From Actinoplanes octamycinicus (lineage in GTDB: Bacteria > Actinomycetota > Actinomycetes > Mycobacteriales > Micromonosporaceae), in NCBI RefSeq assembly GCF_014205225.1, contig NZ_JACHNB010000001.1:3763501-3827500 (forward strand): a stretch of 64,000 nucleotides of DNA, in the 5' to 3' direction. The notes below the pieces were generated by a model. The model had not been told where the DNA came from. It saw nothing but the letters and a program-made list of their open reading frames with translations, and made no database searches. The position numbers were made by a program, and so were the translations under genes. This document shows, piece by piece, positions 17,138-29,189 of this stretch (the first letter of the stretch is position 1; every line of letters starts with the position of its first letter).

Positions 17138-18934
17138 TTACCCGGTCCCCACCAGGGAGCGCACGTCCCAGATCTCCACGCCGCCGATCAGCTGTGGCTT
17201 GCCCAGCGCGTCGGTCAGCGTGGCGCGCAGCGCCGCCGCGTTCTGTGCCCGCGGGATCAGCACCACCACGGCGGCCCGCCAGTACACCAGGTCGGCGCGG
17301 ATCCGCTCCCGCTCGGCATCGCTGATCACCGGGCGCAGGCCGGTCGCCTGGACCATGGTGAGCAGCTCGGACGTCGGCCGGGCCGGGGCGCGCCAGGAAC
17401 CGGTGTGGTTGTCCGGCGGGTCGGCCGGGCCCATGAAGTAGCCGCGCGGGACGGCGAAGTCCAGGTTCTGCAGGGTGGCCCAGCGCTGCGCGGTGCGCCC
17501 GGTGGTCACCTCGGGCAGCGGCACCGGGACCAGGGTCCGGCCCTCCGGCACGTACTGCTTCCAGATGCCGGCGGTGAGGAACTCGGGCAGCGGATCGCCC
17601 TGGATCGTCGGGACCGGCTTGGGGAAGAGCGGGACCAGCGCCAGCGTCATGCCGATCCAGAACCGGCGGCGGCGCACCGGCGAGGAGCCGTCGATCCGGT
17701 CGGCGGCCAGCGCCAGCAGGATCCCGGCGATGATGGCCGGCACCATGGCGAACCGGGTGACGCTCACCAGGTCAATCACCGGGATGTGGCTGATCAGGCC
17801 GAACGGCAGCGGGATCGCGGTCTTGACGCCGCCGATCTGCAGGCGCGGGCCCATCGAGGCGAGCAGCAGGACCAGCCCGGCGATCGCCGCGGACCGGGCC
17901 GCCGCGTTCTGCCAGAGCATCCGCAGCGCCACCACGATCATGAGCAGGCCGACCGGGCCGAAGAACGTGTTGTCCTCGGTGGCGCTCACGCTCAGCCGCT
18001 GGGTCACCGCCTCGATCCCGGCCACCGACTGCCGCGGGTAGGCGCCCAGCGCCAGCAGGTCGGTGACGAAGTCGGTCGGCGCGAACGGCTGCCCGTGGTA
18101 GTTGCCCGGGGCGAAGAACTGGTACCACAGCGGATAGCCGGCCAGCGCCAGCGAAACCCCGGCGGCCACCCCGAGCCCGGCCAGGAACCGCCGCGCCACC
18201 GCCCGCACCTCGGCCGGCCGCATGATCGCGTAGGACAGCACGAAGACGCCCAGGGTGAGCGCGGTGAAGAGCAGCGTCTCCTCGTTGATGAAGATCTGCA
18301 GCAGGATCAGCAGGCCCAGGGTGATCCCGCCACGCACCGCCCGGCCCGGCTCGCGCAGCCGCAGCACCTGCCAGACGATGAACGGCACCAGGTACTGGTT
18401 GACGAAGTTCAGATGGCCGTTGGCGTGCGAGATCATCGTCGGCCCGAAGCCGCACCACAGCGCGCCGACCAGCGCGGCCCGCCGGCTGCGCACCAGGTGC
18501 CGGGCGAACAACCAGTACCAGGCCGCCGCGGTGCCGGCCAGCCCGAAGGTCAGGATGATCGCGACCGTGACGCCGCCGCCGAGGAAGTGGGTGACCGGGG
18601 CGAGCGGCAGGCTCAACGCGAGGATCGCGGTGTTCGCCATCATGTTGACGCCGACCGGCGCGTTCAGATGGTCCTCGAAGAACGGCGGCGCCCCGTCGAA
18701 GACCACCCGCTCGCCGTGCGCCAGCATGAACAGGAAGATCCCGTGGTCGTCGTCGTTCCCGTCGAGCACCCGCCCGTTCGGGTCGATCCACAGCCGGATC
18801 ATCACCAGCACGGCGAGGGCCAGGAAGCCCAGCAGCGCCCAGAGATCGGTCCGCCGCCACCCGGTGAACCCGGTCCGGGCCTCGGTGGCGACCGCCCCGT
18901 CCCGCTGCTCGAGCATCTCCTCCGCCGCACGCAC
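17138..18934 (-). CDS. polytopic membrane protein, GT-C glycosyltransferase-like
   Basis: The product (about 598 residues) has about 11-12 membrane helices and a soluble C-terminal region of ~150 residues. The first loop after TM1 is acidic ('LWIDPNGRVLDGNDDDHGIF'), as in GT-C fold glycosyltransferases where loop-1 Asp residues bind the metal or lipid-phosphate donor. No specific family is recognised, so a lipid-linked sugar transferase is only one possibility. Two starts compete: GTG 18934 with CAGAAT 7 bases upstream (leaderless) and ATG 18916, whose GGAGGA is too close to serve as a ribosome site. The gene is convergent with the sigma-factor operon. Confidence 0.75.
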   Translation of the reverse strand: MRAAEEMLEQRDGAVATEARTGFTGWRRTDLWALLGFLALAVLVMIRLWIDPNGRVLDGNDDDHGIFLFMLAHGERVVFDGAPPFFEDHLNAPVGVNMMANTAILALSLPLAPVTHFLGGGVTVAIILTFGLAGTAAAWYWLFARHLVRSRRAALVGALWCGFGPTMISHANGHLNFVNQYLVPFIVWQVLRLREPGRAVRGGITLGLLILLQIFINEETLLFTALTLGVFVLSYAIMRPAEVRAVARRFLAGLGVAAGVSLALAGYPLWYQFFAPGNYHGQPFAPTDFVTDLLALGAYPRQSVAGIEAVTQRLSVSATEDNTFFGPVGLLMIVVALRMLWQNAAARSAAIAGLVLLLASMGPRLQIGGVKTAIPLPFGLISHIPVIDLVSVTRFAMVPAIIAGILLALAADRIDGSSPVRRRRFWIGMTLALVPLFPKPVPTIQGDPLPEFLTAGIWKQYVPEGRTLVPVPLPEVTTGRTAQRWATLQNLDFAVPRGYFMGPADPPDNHTGSWRAPARPTSELLTMVQATGLRPVISDAERERIRADLVYWRAAVVVLIPRAQNAAALRATLTDALGKPQLIGGVEIWDVRSLVGTG

Positions 18935-19176
18935 CGTCCGGATTCTGCCAGAGCCACCTGGGCTCTCCGGAGCAACCCGGGCAGGCGGCCCCCCACGGTG
19001 TGAGGTGCGCTGACCGGCCGCTTGCCGGTTCACACACCCGCGTGACGGTACGACCGGAGCAGCCGCCCGCGATGACGCGGCGTCCCGTGCGGCGCGTGGC
19101 CCGGGCGCCGCGGTCGTACCGGAAAGCGGGTCGGGAAAGGACCGGCAGCGGCCGTGCGCCGCCGGTCCTCCCGTGC

Positions 19177-20211
19177 TCAGTGATGACGCCGGCGGGGGGC
19201 CGTCGCCAGACGGACCGAGCGGCGCCGGCTCTCCACCGCCACCTCCCGGTGCAGCTTGCGCCAGCTGGCCAGCCGGCGCGGCGGCAGCGAGCCGTCGGCG
19301 AGCGCGGCCTGCACCGCGCACCCCGGCTCGGCGTCGTGCCCGCAGTCGTCGAACCGGCACCGCCCGGCCAGCTCGGCGACGTCGGCGAACGCCCGGTCCA
19401 GCCCGGACCCGGTGTCCAGCAGGCCGACACCCCGGATGCCCGGGGTGTCCACGACGCAGCCGCCACCCGGGATGGTGATCAGATTCCGGTACGCCGTGGT
19501 GTGCCGGCCTTTGCCGTCCGCGTCGCGGATCGCCTGCACCGGCATGACCGGCGTGCCGGCCAGGGCGTTGGCCAGCGTCGACTTGCCGGCGCCGGACCGG
19601 CCGAGCAGGGCCAGGGTGCGGCCCGGGGTGACGAACTCGCGGAGCCGGTCGAGGCCGCAGCCGTGGTGCACGCTGACCGGGACGACCGGGACGCCCGGGG
19701 CCAGCTCGGCGAGCTGCCGGGCCACCGCCTCCGGCGTCCGGGTGGTGTCGCTCTTGGTCAGCACCAGCAGCGGCTCGGCGCCGGACTCCCAGGCCAGGGC
19801 GAGCAGGCGCTCCACCCGGGCGTCGCTGGGCTCGGGGAAGATCGGCTCGACCACCGCGACGGTGTCCATGTTGGCGGCGAGCACCTGGCCGGAGGCGTCC
19901 TTGCCGGCGGTGCGGCGGATCAGTGTGGTGCGCCGGCGGAGCACCAGCTCGAGGGTGACCCGGCGGTCGGGCCAGGTGCGCAGCACCACCCAGTCGCCGG
20001 CACAGGGCAGCAGGGCCGGGTCGCGGGCCGCCTCGAGCAGCGCGCTGCCGCCCAGGCTGGCGCGGGTGACGCCGGTCGCGGTGAGGACGGTGCTGATCCC
20101 GCGGTCGGCGCGGAGCACCCGGCCGGGGACGGTGTCGGGGCGGTCACAGGGACGGAACGAGGATGCGAAGAACTCGTCCCAGCCGAGCTGGGACAGGTCG
20201 AACGACGACAT
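19177..20211 (-). CDS. rsgA: ribosome small subunit-dependent GTPase A
   Basis: RsgA is a circularly permuted GTPase that checks late 30S maturation. The 344-residue product has an N-terminal OB-fold, then the permuted motifs in order G4 'VLTKSD', G1 'LLGRSGAGKSTLANAL', G2 'GKGRHTTAYRNL' and G3 'VVDTPGIRGVGL'. The C-terminal zinc site is C-x5-C-x-H-x5-C ('CRFDDCGHDAEPGC'). ATG 20211 has a short AAAGGG upstream. The gene stands alone; a GC-rich region of ~240 bases without a recognisable gene separates it from the membrane protein downstream. Confidence 0.94.
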   Translation of the reverse strand: MSSFDLSQLGWDEFFASSFRPCDRPDTVPGRVLRADRGISTVLTATGVTRASLGGSALLEAARDPALLPCAGDWVVLRTWPDRRVTLELVLRRRTTLIRRTAGKDASGQVLAANMDTVAVVEPIFPEPSDARVERLLALAWESGAEPLLVLTKSDTTRTPEAVARQLAELAPGVPVVPVSVHHGCGLDRLREFVTPGRTLALLGRSGAGKSTLANALAGTPVMPVQAIRDADGKGRHTTAYRNLITIPGGGCVVDTPGIRGVGLLDTGSGLDRAFADVAELAGRCRFDDCGHDAEPGCAVQAALADGSLPPRRLASWRKLHREVAVESRRRSVRLATAPRRRHH

Positions 20212-20408
20212 GGGAACCCTTTACGGTCGAGTAGGGGCGAAGGCCCCCGGGTGAAGGGACGCGAGAACGACGAACAGCACGTGCCTCACCTCCTCCGCGG
20301 GTTCGATCTGGCGGCGCGTCTCGGGATCGACCGTACGGTCCGGGTCAGCACCGCGAAAGTGAATTCCCCTGGCCTGTGGACAACGGCCCGGGCGCTAGTG
20401 TCATTGCT

Positions 20409-21110
20409 GTGACTATCGACCCGCTGGTCCTGATGACCGACGTGGAGCAGGCCACCGAGACGCTGCTGCGGGCCGTCGAGGGCTTCGACGACGGGGTGGT
20501 CGGCGAGCCGTCCGCACTGCCCGGCTGGACCGTCGGCCACGTGCTGACCCATCTGGCGCGCAACGCGGACGCCCTGACCAACCTGCTCACCTGGGCACGG
20601 ACCGGGGTGGAGACGCCGGCCTACGCGTCCCGCGAGGCCCGTGACGCGGCGATCGAGGCCGGCGCCGGGCGACCCCTCGACGAGCAGATCGCCGACCTGC
20701 GGGCCGCGCACGAGCGGTTCGCCGACGCGGCCGCGGCGATGCCGGCCACGGCGTGGACGTTCACGTACCCGGCGATGGTCCCGTCCGCGGCCGTGGTGCC
20801 GTGGGCCCGGCTGCGCGAGGTCGAGGTGCACCACGTCGACCTGGGCCGCGGCTACACCCCGGTGGACTGGACCGACGCGTTCGCGCTGCGGTTGCTCCGG
20901 GAGATCGCCGGTGACCTGCCGGCCTCGGCGCCGGCCATGGTGCTGCACCCGGCCGGGGTGGAGCACCCGCTCGTGATCGGCTCGGCGGACGGCCCGGCGA
21001 TCGGCGGCCCGACCCGCTCGCTCGCGGCCTGGCTGGCCGGCCGGGCCGACGGCGCCGACCTGACCGTCTCGCCGGACGGCGAGCTGCCCCAGCCCGTGCG
21101 GTGGAAGTGA
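20409..21110 (+). CDS. maleylpyruvate isomerase family protein (mycothiol-type)
   Basis: This 233-residue protein belongs to the mycothiol-dependent maleylpyruvate isomerase (MDMPI/DinB-like) family. The metal-binding residues are in place: His in 'VGHVLTHLARNAD' and Glu/His in 'REVEVHHVDLG'. True MDMPI isomerises maleylpyruvate using mycothiol; many paralogs have unknown thiol-linked roles. GTG 20409 is chosen because TAGTGT (20396-20401) lies 7 bases upstream, giving a leaderless mRNA. The next gene, an MBL hydrolase, starts 7 bases after its stop, so the two form an operon, perhaps a thiol-adduct detoxification pair. Confidence 0.87.
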   Translation: MTIDPLVLMTDVEQATETLLRAVEGFDDGVVGEPSALPGWTVGHVLTHLARNADALTNLLTWARTGVETPAYASREARDAAIEAGAGRPLDEQIADLRAAHERFADAAAAMPATAWTFTYPAMVPSAAVVPWARLREVEVHHVDLGRGYTPVDWTDAFALRLLREIAGDLPASAPAMVLHPAGVEHPLVIGSADGPAIGGPTRSLAAWLAGRADGADLTVSPDGELPQPVRWK

Positions 21111-21117
21111 GGCTGCG

Positions 21118-21762
21118 ATGACCACGGAGTACACCGGCGAGGCCCCCGGCACCCGGGACCTGGGCGGCGGGCTGACCCTGACCAAGGTGTCGGTCGGCCC
21201 GATGGACAACAACGCGTACCTGTTGACCGCCGGCCCCGAGCAGCTGCTGATCGACGCCGCCAACGACGCCCCCGAGCTGCTGAAACTCATCGGCGACGGC
21301 GGGCTGGCCACGGTGGTGACCACGCACCGGCACCGGGACCACTGGTTCGCGCTGGCCGAGGTGGTCGAGGCGACCGGGGCGGCGTCGCTGGCGCACGAGG
21401 CGGACGCCGGCGAGCTGCCGGTGGTCACCCGCACCCTGCGGGACGGCGACACGGTCACCGTCGGCGGGCACACCCTGGAGGTGATCCACGTGGTGGGTCA
21501 CACGCCCGGGTCGATCGTGCTGGCGTACCGGGAGCCGGACGGCGGCCGGGCACACCTGTTCACCGGCGACAGCCTCTTCCCGGGCGGGGTGGGCAACACC
21601 CGGGGCGTCAAGGAGCACTTCGACTCCCTGATCAACGACGTGGAGCGCAAACTCTTCGACCGCTTCCCGGACGACACCTGGTTCTACCCGGGCCACGGCA
21701 AGGACTCGACCCTCGGCGCCGAGCGCCCGCACCTGGCGGAGTGGCGCGACCGCGGCTGGTGA
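21118..21762 (+). CDS. MBL-fold hydrolase
   Basis: The 214-residue protein has the MBL motif 'TTHRHRDHWFAL' (HxHxDH), a second-site His in 'VVGHTPGSI', the Asp in 'LFTGDSLFPGG' and the C-terminal His in 'YPGHGKDST'. The short length and layout fit the glyoxalase II-like group, which act on thioesters; in an actinobacterium the partner thiol would be mycothiol. It is co-transcribed with the MDMPI-like gene 7 bases upstream. The substrate is inferred only from this pairing. Confidence 0.87.
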   Translation: MTTEYTGEAPGTRDLGGGLTLTKVSVGPMDNNAYLLTAGPEQLLIDAANDAPELLKLIGDGGLATVVTTHRHRDHWFALAEVVEATGAASLAHEADAGELPVVTRTLRDGDTVTVGGHTLEVIHVVGHTPGSIVLAYREPDGGRAHLFTGDSLFPGGVGNTRGVKEHFDSLINDVERKLFDRFPDDTWFYPGHGKDSTLGAERPHLAEWRDRGW

Positions 21763-22111
21763 CCGGGCTCGCGACGCCGCGACCGGCTGACCGGACCGAG
21801 GTCACCGGGTCGTTGTCCCGCCCGGCCGGTTCGGACGTCGCCGGCCGGCTCGGCGCGTCGGTGATCCGCCGGCCACGCGGGCTCCGGGCGTACCGGAAGA
21901 GGGGTTGAGAGAGCGGGCGGACCTCGCGCGTGCCGGCGGCCCGGTCATGAGCGGACCGCGGGGCCGTGGGCAGGTCGATAGGCTGGATGTCTCGCTGGGC
22001 GAGGGTGATCTGCGTCGCTGCCGGTGGGGTCACCCGCGGGAGGGACCTTGCGGCGTCCGTTCTGCGGGAATGTCCGGCATGTGGGCGGCGCTGCACCTGG
22101 GCGCACGGAAA
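21763..22111. other. intergenic region upstream of uvrA
   Basis: About 350 bases without a gene. It contains several GC-rich self-complementary stretches built on GGCCGG but no clear terminator or conserved RNA. The uvrA promoter element follows. Confidence 0.5.
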
Positions 22112-22134
22112 TTGTCATACCCCGTCGCTAGAGT
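22112..22134 (+). promoter_or_regulatory. DNA-damage promoter of uvrA (PafBC-type)
   Basis: TTGTCA (22112-22117), 11 bases (TAC then 8), TAGAGT (22129-22134). It is the same 23-bp element as at uvrB; in both the three bases after TTGTCA are TAC followed by CCC. The predicted start near 22141 leaves a ~33-base leader with GGAGAGG (22161-22167) as ribosome site. Confidence 0.75.
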
Positions 22135-22173
22135 GTTCGCCGTCTTTCAAACACTTGTACGGAGAGGCTAGTA

Positions 22174-25146
<2,973 letters not shown>

Positions 25147-25534
25147 CCCCATTTCCGGTACGCGGTGCGCGGCGGCCGTCTCCACGCGGAGGCGGCCGCC
25201 GCGCGCGTCCGGGTCAGGCTCTCCGTCCGCCGGTCGCCGCGGTGGGGAACCGCGGGGCGCCGGGCGGTGTCTCCCTGTCGTGGGAGCACGATGCGCCACT
25301 CCGGGAAAGTTGATTTTAGAAATTTCTTAGGTGACTCATAGCGACGCCGTCATCCCGATCTCCTAGGGTCGACCGGAGCAACCGGGCGTGCGAACCCGTA
25401 CGAAACGGGGAAAGACGCCGCGCCTCGCGGTGGTTAATCTCGCCGCACGCATGAACCGAACGCGGTGGCGGCCGCGTACTCACGGGCGACTCCGCGTGTC
25501 ACCCGCGCGCGGACCAGGTACTGGAGGGCGATAC
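25147..25534. other. intergenic region and long leader of the Rieske gene
   Basis: No gene is seen. A short AT-rich island (about 25308-25340) contains the 10-bp palindrome AGAAATTTCT (25318-25327) and TTGATT, and is probably the promoter area. The ~170 bases from about 25370 to 25530 are GC-rich with several possible stems and would be the 5' leader; no riboswitch class could be assigned with confidence. Confidence 0.45.
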
Positions 25535-26074
25535 ATGACTGACGTGCAGACGGGAACCGAAGCCGGAAACCGGGTCGAGGAGGCGGGCACGGCATCCACC
25601 CGCCGCGTCGTCCTGCTGGGCGCCGGCGGCCTCGGCGCCGCCGCGGTCCTGGCCGCCTGCGGCACCGACACCACCGGCACCAACCCGAACGGCTCGGACT
25701 TCGCCAAGGACCCGGTTCCGGCCGGCAGCGAGGGCCCGGCGGCCGGCGACTCCGGCAGCACCGGTGGCGGGGACAGCGGCGGCGGCGCGGCCGGCGCCTC
25801 GCTCGCGCTGGTCGCCGACGTGCCGGCCGGCGGCGGCATCATCTCCGGCGACTACGTCATCACGCAGCCGAAGCAGGGCACCTTCAAGGCGTTCACCAAG
25901 ATCTGCACCCACCAGGGCTGCGAGGTCAGCGAGATCAAGAACGGCACCATCAACTGCCCGTGCCACGGCGCCAAGTTCTCCATCGAGGACGGCTCGGTGG
26001 CCGGCGGGCCGGCGCCGAAGCCGCTGGCCGAGACCAAGGTCAAGGTGGACGGCGACAAGATCGTCGCAGCCTGA
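25535..26074 (+). CDS. Rieske [2Fe-2S] lipoprotein
   Basis: The 179-residue product has a twin-arginine-like signal ('STRRVVLLGAGGLGAAAVLAAC') ending in a lipobox Cys, a Gly/Ser/Thr/Asp-rich linker, and a C-terminal Rieske domain with both cluster motifs: 'CTHQGC' (C-x-H) and 'CPCHGAKFS' (C-x2-H, first Cys of CPCH). Such proteins are small secreted electron carriers; the redox partner is unknown. Tat export fits a pre-folded Fe-S protein. ATG 25535 has GGAGG 8 bases upstream. It sits between uvrA and uvrC but has no evident link to repair. Confidence 0.9.
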   Translation: MTDVQTGTEAGNRVEEAGTASTRRVVLLGAGGLGAAAVLAACGTDTTGTNPNGSDFAKDPVPAGSEGPAAGDSGSTGGGDSGGGAAGASLALVADVPAGGGIISGDYVITQPKQGTFKAFTKICTHQGCEVSEIKNGTINCPCHGAKFSIEDGSVAGGPAPKPLAETKVKVDGDKIVAA

Positions 26075-26146
26075 TCCACGCGACAGCGGGCGCAGGCCGG
26101 AGATCCGGCGCCGTGGCGGCGGCACCGGACCTCCGGTCGGGCAATT

Positions 26147-26169
26147 CTGTCAGTCCCACGCACTACTGT
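26147..26169 (+). promoter_or_regulatory. DNA-damage promoter of uvrC (PafBC-type)
   Basis: CTGTCA (26147-26152), 11 bases (GTC then 8), TACTGT (26164-26169): the same 23-bp spacing as at uvrA and uvrB, with a single change in the first base. The GTG at 26177 lies 7 bases after the -10, so translation would start at the 5' end. Confidence 0.75.
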
Positions 26170-26176
26170 TGTGGTT

Positions 26177-28174
26177 GTGCCAGACCCGTCCACTTATCGT
26201 CCGGCGCCCGGTACCATTCCCGACGCTCCGGGCGTCTACCGCTTCCGCGATCCGGCCGGCCGGGTGATCTACGTCGGCAAGGCCAAGAGCCTGCGTAACC
26301 GGCTGAATTCCTACTTCGCCGACACCTGGTCGCTGCACCCGCGCACCCAGCAGATGGTCACCACGGCCGGCTCGGTCGACTGGGTGACGGTCGGCACCGA
26401 GGTCGAGGCGCTGCAGCTGGAGTTCTCCTGGATCAAGGAGTTCGACCCCCGCTTCAACGTGAAGTACCGGGACGACAAGTCGTACCCGTTCCTCGCCGTC
26501 ACGCTCAACGAGGAGTTCCCCCGCCTGCAGGTGATGCGGGGCGCCAAGCGCAAGGGCGTCCGCTACTTCGGGCCGTATTCGCACGCCTGGGCCATCCGGG
26601 AGACCCTCGACCTGCTGCTCCGGGTCTTCCCGGCGCGCACCTGCTCGGCCGGCGTCTTCAAACGGTCCGGCCAGGTCGGCCGCCCGTGCCTGCTGGGTTA
26701 CATCGGCAAGTGCTCGGCCCCGTGCGTCGGCCAGGTCTCCGCCGAGCAGCACCGGGCCATCGTCGACGACTTCTGCGACTTCATGGCCGGTCGCACCGAC
26801 ACCTTCGTGAAACGGCTGGAGCAGGACATGCTGGCCGCCTCCGAGGAGCTGGAGTTCGAGCGGGCGGCCCGGCTGCGCGACGACATCGCGGCGCTGCGCC
26901 GGGCCATGGAGAAACAGACCGTGGTGCTCGGCGACGGCACCGACGCCGACGTGGTCGCCTTCGCCGAGGACCCGCTCGAGGCGGCCGTGATGGTCTTCCA
27001 CGTCCGCGACGGCCGGGTCCGCGGCCAGCGCGGCTGGGTGGTGGAGAAAGTGGAGGACCTGTCCACCGGCGACCTGGTCCACCACTTCTGCACCCAGATG
27101 TACGGGGAGTCCGAGGGCGAGGCCGACGTCCCCCGCGAGCTGCTGGTGCCGGCCCTGCCGGAGGACGCCGAGGCGCTGGAGGGCTGGCTGTCGGCCCACC
27201 GTGGCAGCCGGGTCAGCCTGCGCGTCCCGCAGCGCGGCGACAAGAGGTCGCTGATGGAGACCGTGGCGCGGAACGCGGGGGAGTCGCTGCAGCGGCACAA
27301 GCTGCGCCGGGCCGGCGACCTGACCACCCGCAACAAGGCCCTGGAGGAGATCGCCGAGGCGCTCGGGCTGGACTCCGCGCCGCTGCGCATCGAGTGCTAC
27401 GACATCTCGCAGATCCAGGGCACCGACGTGGTCGCCTCGATGGTGGTCTTCGAGGACGGCCTGGCCCGCAAGGCGGAATATCGCCGGTTCGCGATCCGCG
27501 GCAACCCGGACGGCAGCGGGATGGACGACCTGTCCGCGATGAGCGAGGTGATGCGCCGCCGGTTCGCCCGATACAAGGCGCAGGCCGGGGCGGAGGCGCC
27601 GCGCGACCAGCCGGAGCCGGCCGGCGAGGAGACCGGGGAGGCGACCGGCGAGCTGGAGACCGCCGACCTGCCCGGCATCGACCCGCTGACCGGCCGGCCG
27701 CGCCGGTTCGCCTATCCGCCGCAGCTGGTCGTGGTGGACGGCGGCCAGCCGCAGGTGAACGCGGCCGCCGCGGTCCTGGCCGAGCTGGGCATCACCGACG
27801 TGGCGCTGTGCGGCCTGGCCAAGCGGCTGGAGGAGGTGTGGCTGCCCGGCGACGACTTCCCGGTCATCCTGCCGCGCACCTCGGAGGCGCTCTACCTGCT
27901 GCAGCGCGCCCGCGACGAGGCACACCGGTTCGCCATCACGTTCCACCGGCAGCGGCGGGCCAAGCGGATGACCGAGTCGGCGCTGGACACCGTGGCCGGG
28001 CTGGGCGAGACCCGGCGCAAGGCGCTGCTGCGGCACTTCGGATCGGTGAAGCGGCTCGCCGCGGCCACCCCGGAGGAGATCATCGAGGTGCCCGGGGTCG
28101 GCCGCCGGACCGCCGAGGCGGTGCTGGCCGCGCTGAACCCGGCCACCCCGGAGAAGACCGAGACGAGCCGATGA
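26177..28174 (+). CDS. uvrC: excinuclease ABC subunit C
   Basis: UvrC makes both incisions in nucleotide excision repair. The 665-residue product has an N-terminal GIY-YIG domain ('[21 protein letters not shown]'), a UVR motif that binds UvrB ('[15 protein letters not shown]'), an RNase H-like 5' nuclease domain ('[20 protein letters not shown]', '[13 protein letters not shown]') and a C-terminal helix-hairpin-helix pair ('[18 protein letters not shown]', '[13 protein letters not shown]'). GTG 26177 is chosen over GTG 26171 because it is at the expected transcription start. Usual family length is 600-680. Confidence 0.96.
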   Translation: MPDPSTYRPAPGTIPDAPGVYRFRDPAGRVIYVGKAKSLRNRLNSYFADTWSLHPRTQQMVTTAGSVDWVTVGTEVEALQLEFSWIKEFDPRFNVKYRDDKSYPFLAVTLNEEFPRLQVMRGAKRKGVRYFGPYSHAWAIRETLDLLLRVFPARTCSAGVFKRSGQVGRPCLLGYIGKCSAPCVGQVSAEQHRAIVDDFCDFMAGRTDTFVKRLEQDMLAASEELEFERAARLRDDIAALRRAMEKQTVVLGDGTDADVVAFAEDPLEAAVMVFHVRDGRVRGQRGWVVEKVEDLSTGDLVHHFCTQMYGESEGEADVPRELLVPALPEDAEALEGWLSAHRGSRVSLRVPQRGDKRSLMETVARNAGESLQRHKLRRAGDLTTRNKALEEIAEALGLDSAPLRIECYDISQIQGTDVVASMVVFEDGLARKAEYRRFAIRGNPDGSGMDDLSAMSEVMRRRFARYKAQAGAEAPRDQPEPAGEETGEATGELETADLPGIDPLTGRPRRFAYPPQLVVVDGGQPQVNAAAAVLAELGITDVALCGLAKRLEEVWLPGDDFPVILPRTSEALYLLQRARDEAHRFAITFHRQRRAKRMTESALDTVAGLGETRRKALLRHFGSVKRLAAATPEEIIEVPGVGRRTAEAVLAALNPATPEKTETSR

Positions 28175-28274
28175 CCGCCGGCGGACACGCTGTCCGGCGG
28201 CTGGGAGCCCACCCATCGGCCTACCATGTAGCGTCCGCCCGCGGGGTGCGGGCGCAGCGACGCGGGAGGCGTGC

Positions 28275-29189
28275 GTGACGGAAGCGATGCCCGGGTTCGG
28301 CACCGACGACGTGGTCGACCCGGACGAGGCCGGTACCGATCTGGTGGTGGTCACCGGTCTGTCCGGTGGTGGCCGCAGCACGGTGGCCCGGGCCCTGGAG
28401 AATGTCGGGTTCTACGTGGTGGACAACCTGCCACAGGCGCTGATGCTGGAGATGGCCGAGCTGGCCTTCGCGGCCGGCGGCGCGGCCCGGCGCACCGCGA
28501 TGGTGCTGGACGTGCGCAGCCGCGCGTTCTCCACCGACCTGGCCGGCGCGGTGCGCGCGCTGAAGGAGCGCGGTTTCTCGCCGCGCGTGGTCTTCGTGGA
28601 CGCCGACGACGAGGTGCTGATCCGGCGCTTCGAGTCGGTGCGCCGCTCGCACCCGCTGCAGGGTGACGGCCGGCTGGCCGACGGGATCGCGGCCGAGCGC
28701 AAGCTGCTCGAGGAGGCCCGCGAGCAGGCCGACGTGATCATCGACACCAGCCACCTGAACGTCAACCAGCTGCGCCGCCGGGTGGAGGAGCTGTTCGGCG
28801 GGGAGGACGCCCGCAAGCTGCGGATCACCGTGCTCTCCTTCGGCTTCAAGTACGGCCTGCCGCCGGACGCCGACTACGTGCTCGACGCCCGGTTCCTGCC
28901 GAACCCGTTCTGGGTGCCGGAGCTGCGCGAGCACACCGGCCTGGAGGAGGGCGTCAGCAGCTACGTGCTGGGCCAGGAGGGCGCCACCGACTTCGTGGCG
29001 ACCTACGCCGGCCTGATCGCGGCGACCGCGCCCGGCTTCGAGCGGGAGGGCAAGCGATACCTGACTGTCGCGATCGGGTGCACCGGTGGCAAACACCGGA
29101 GCGTGGCGATAACCGAGGAGTTGACTTCGCGGCTGAGCGCCATGCGCCTCTCGGCACACGCCTCGCACCGCGACCTGGGGCGCGAGTGA
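28275..29189 (+). CDS. rapZ: RNase adapter / UDP-sugar-linked NTPase RapZ (YvcJ family)
   Basis: The 304-residue protein belongs to the RapZ/YvcJ family. Walker A is GLSGGGRS (about 28-35), with the second motif 'VDADDEVLIRRFESVRRSHPL' and the conserved C-terminal 'SFGFKYGLPPDADYVLDARFLPNPFW' and 'IGCTGGKHRSV'. In E. coli RapZ guides decay of glmZ RNA; in Gram-positives its role is less clear. The GTG start has GGGAGG 5 bases upstream. It overlaps the next gene by 4 bases (GTGA) and belongs to the conserved uvrC-rapZ-yvcK-whiA cluster. Confidence 0.94.
   Translation: MTEAMPGFGTDDVVDPDEAGTDLVVVTGLSGGGRSTVARALENVGFYVVDNLPQALMLEMAELAFAAGGAARRTAMVLDVRSRAFSTDLAGAVRALKERGFSPRVVFVDADDEVLIRRFESVRRSHPLQGDGRLADGIAAERKLLEEAREQADVIIDTSHLNVNQLRRRVEELFGGEDARKLRITVLSFGFKYGLPPDADYVLDARFLPNPFWVPELREHTGLEEGVSSYVLGQEGATDFVATYAGLIAATAPGFEREGKRYLTVAIGCTGGKHRSVAITEELTSRLSAMRLSAHASHRDLGRE

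Noticed and set aside
17132..19003. A 623-codon plus-strand frame opposite the polytopic membrane protein
   Set aside because: The product is Arg/Gln/His/Asp-rich without domains, while the opposite strand encodes regular membrane helices.
25370..25530. c-di-AMP (ydaO) riboswitch before the Rieske gene
   Set aside because: Only a fragment resembles the consensus; key blocks could not be aligned by eye.
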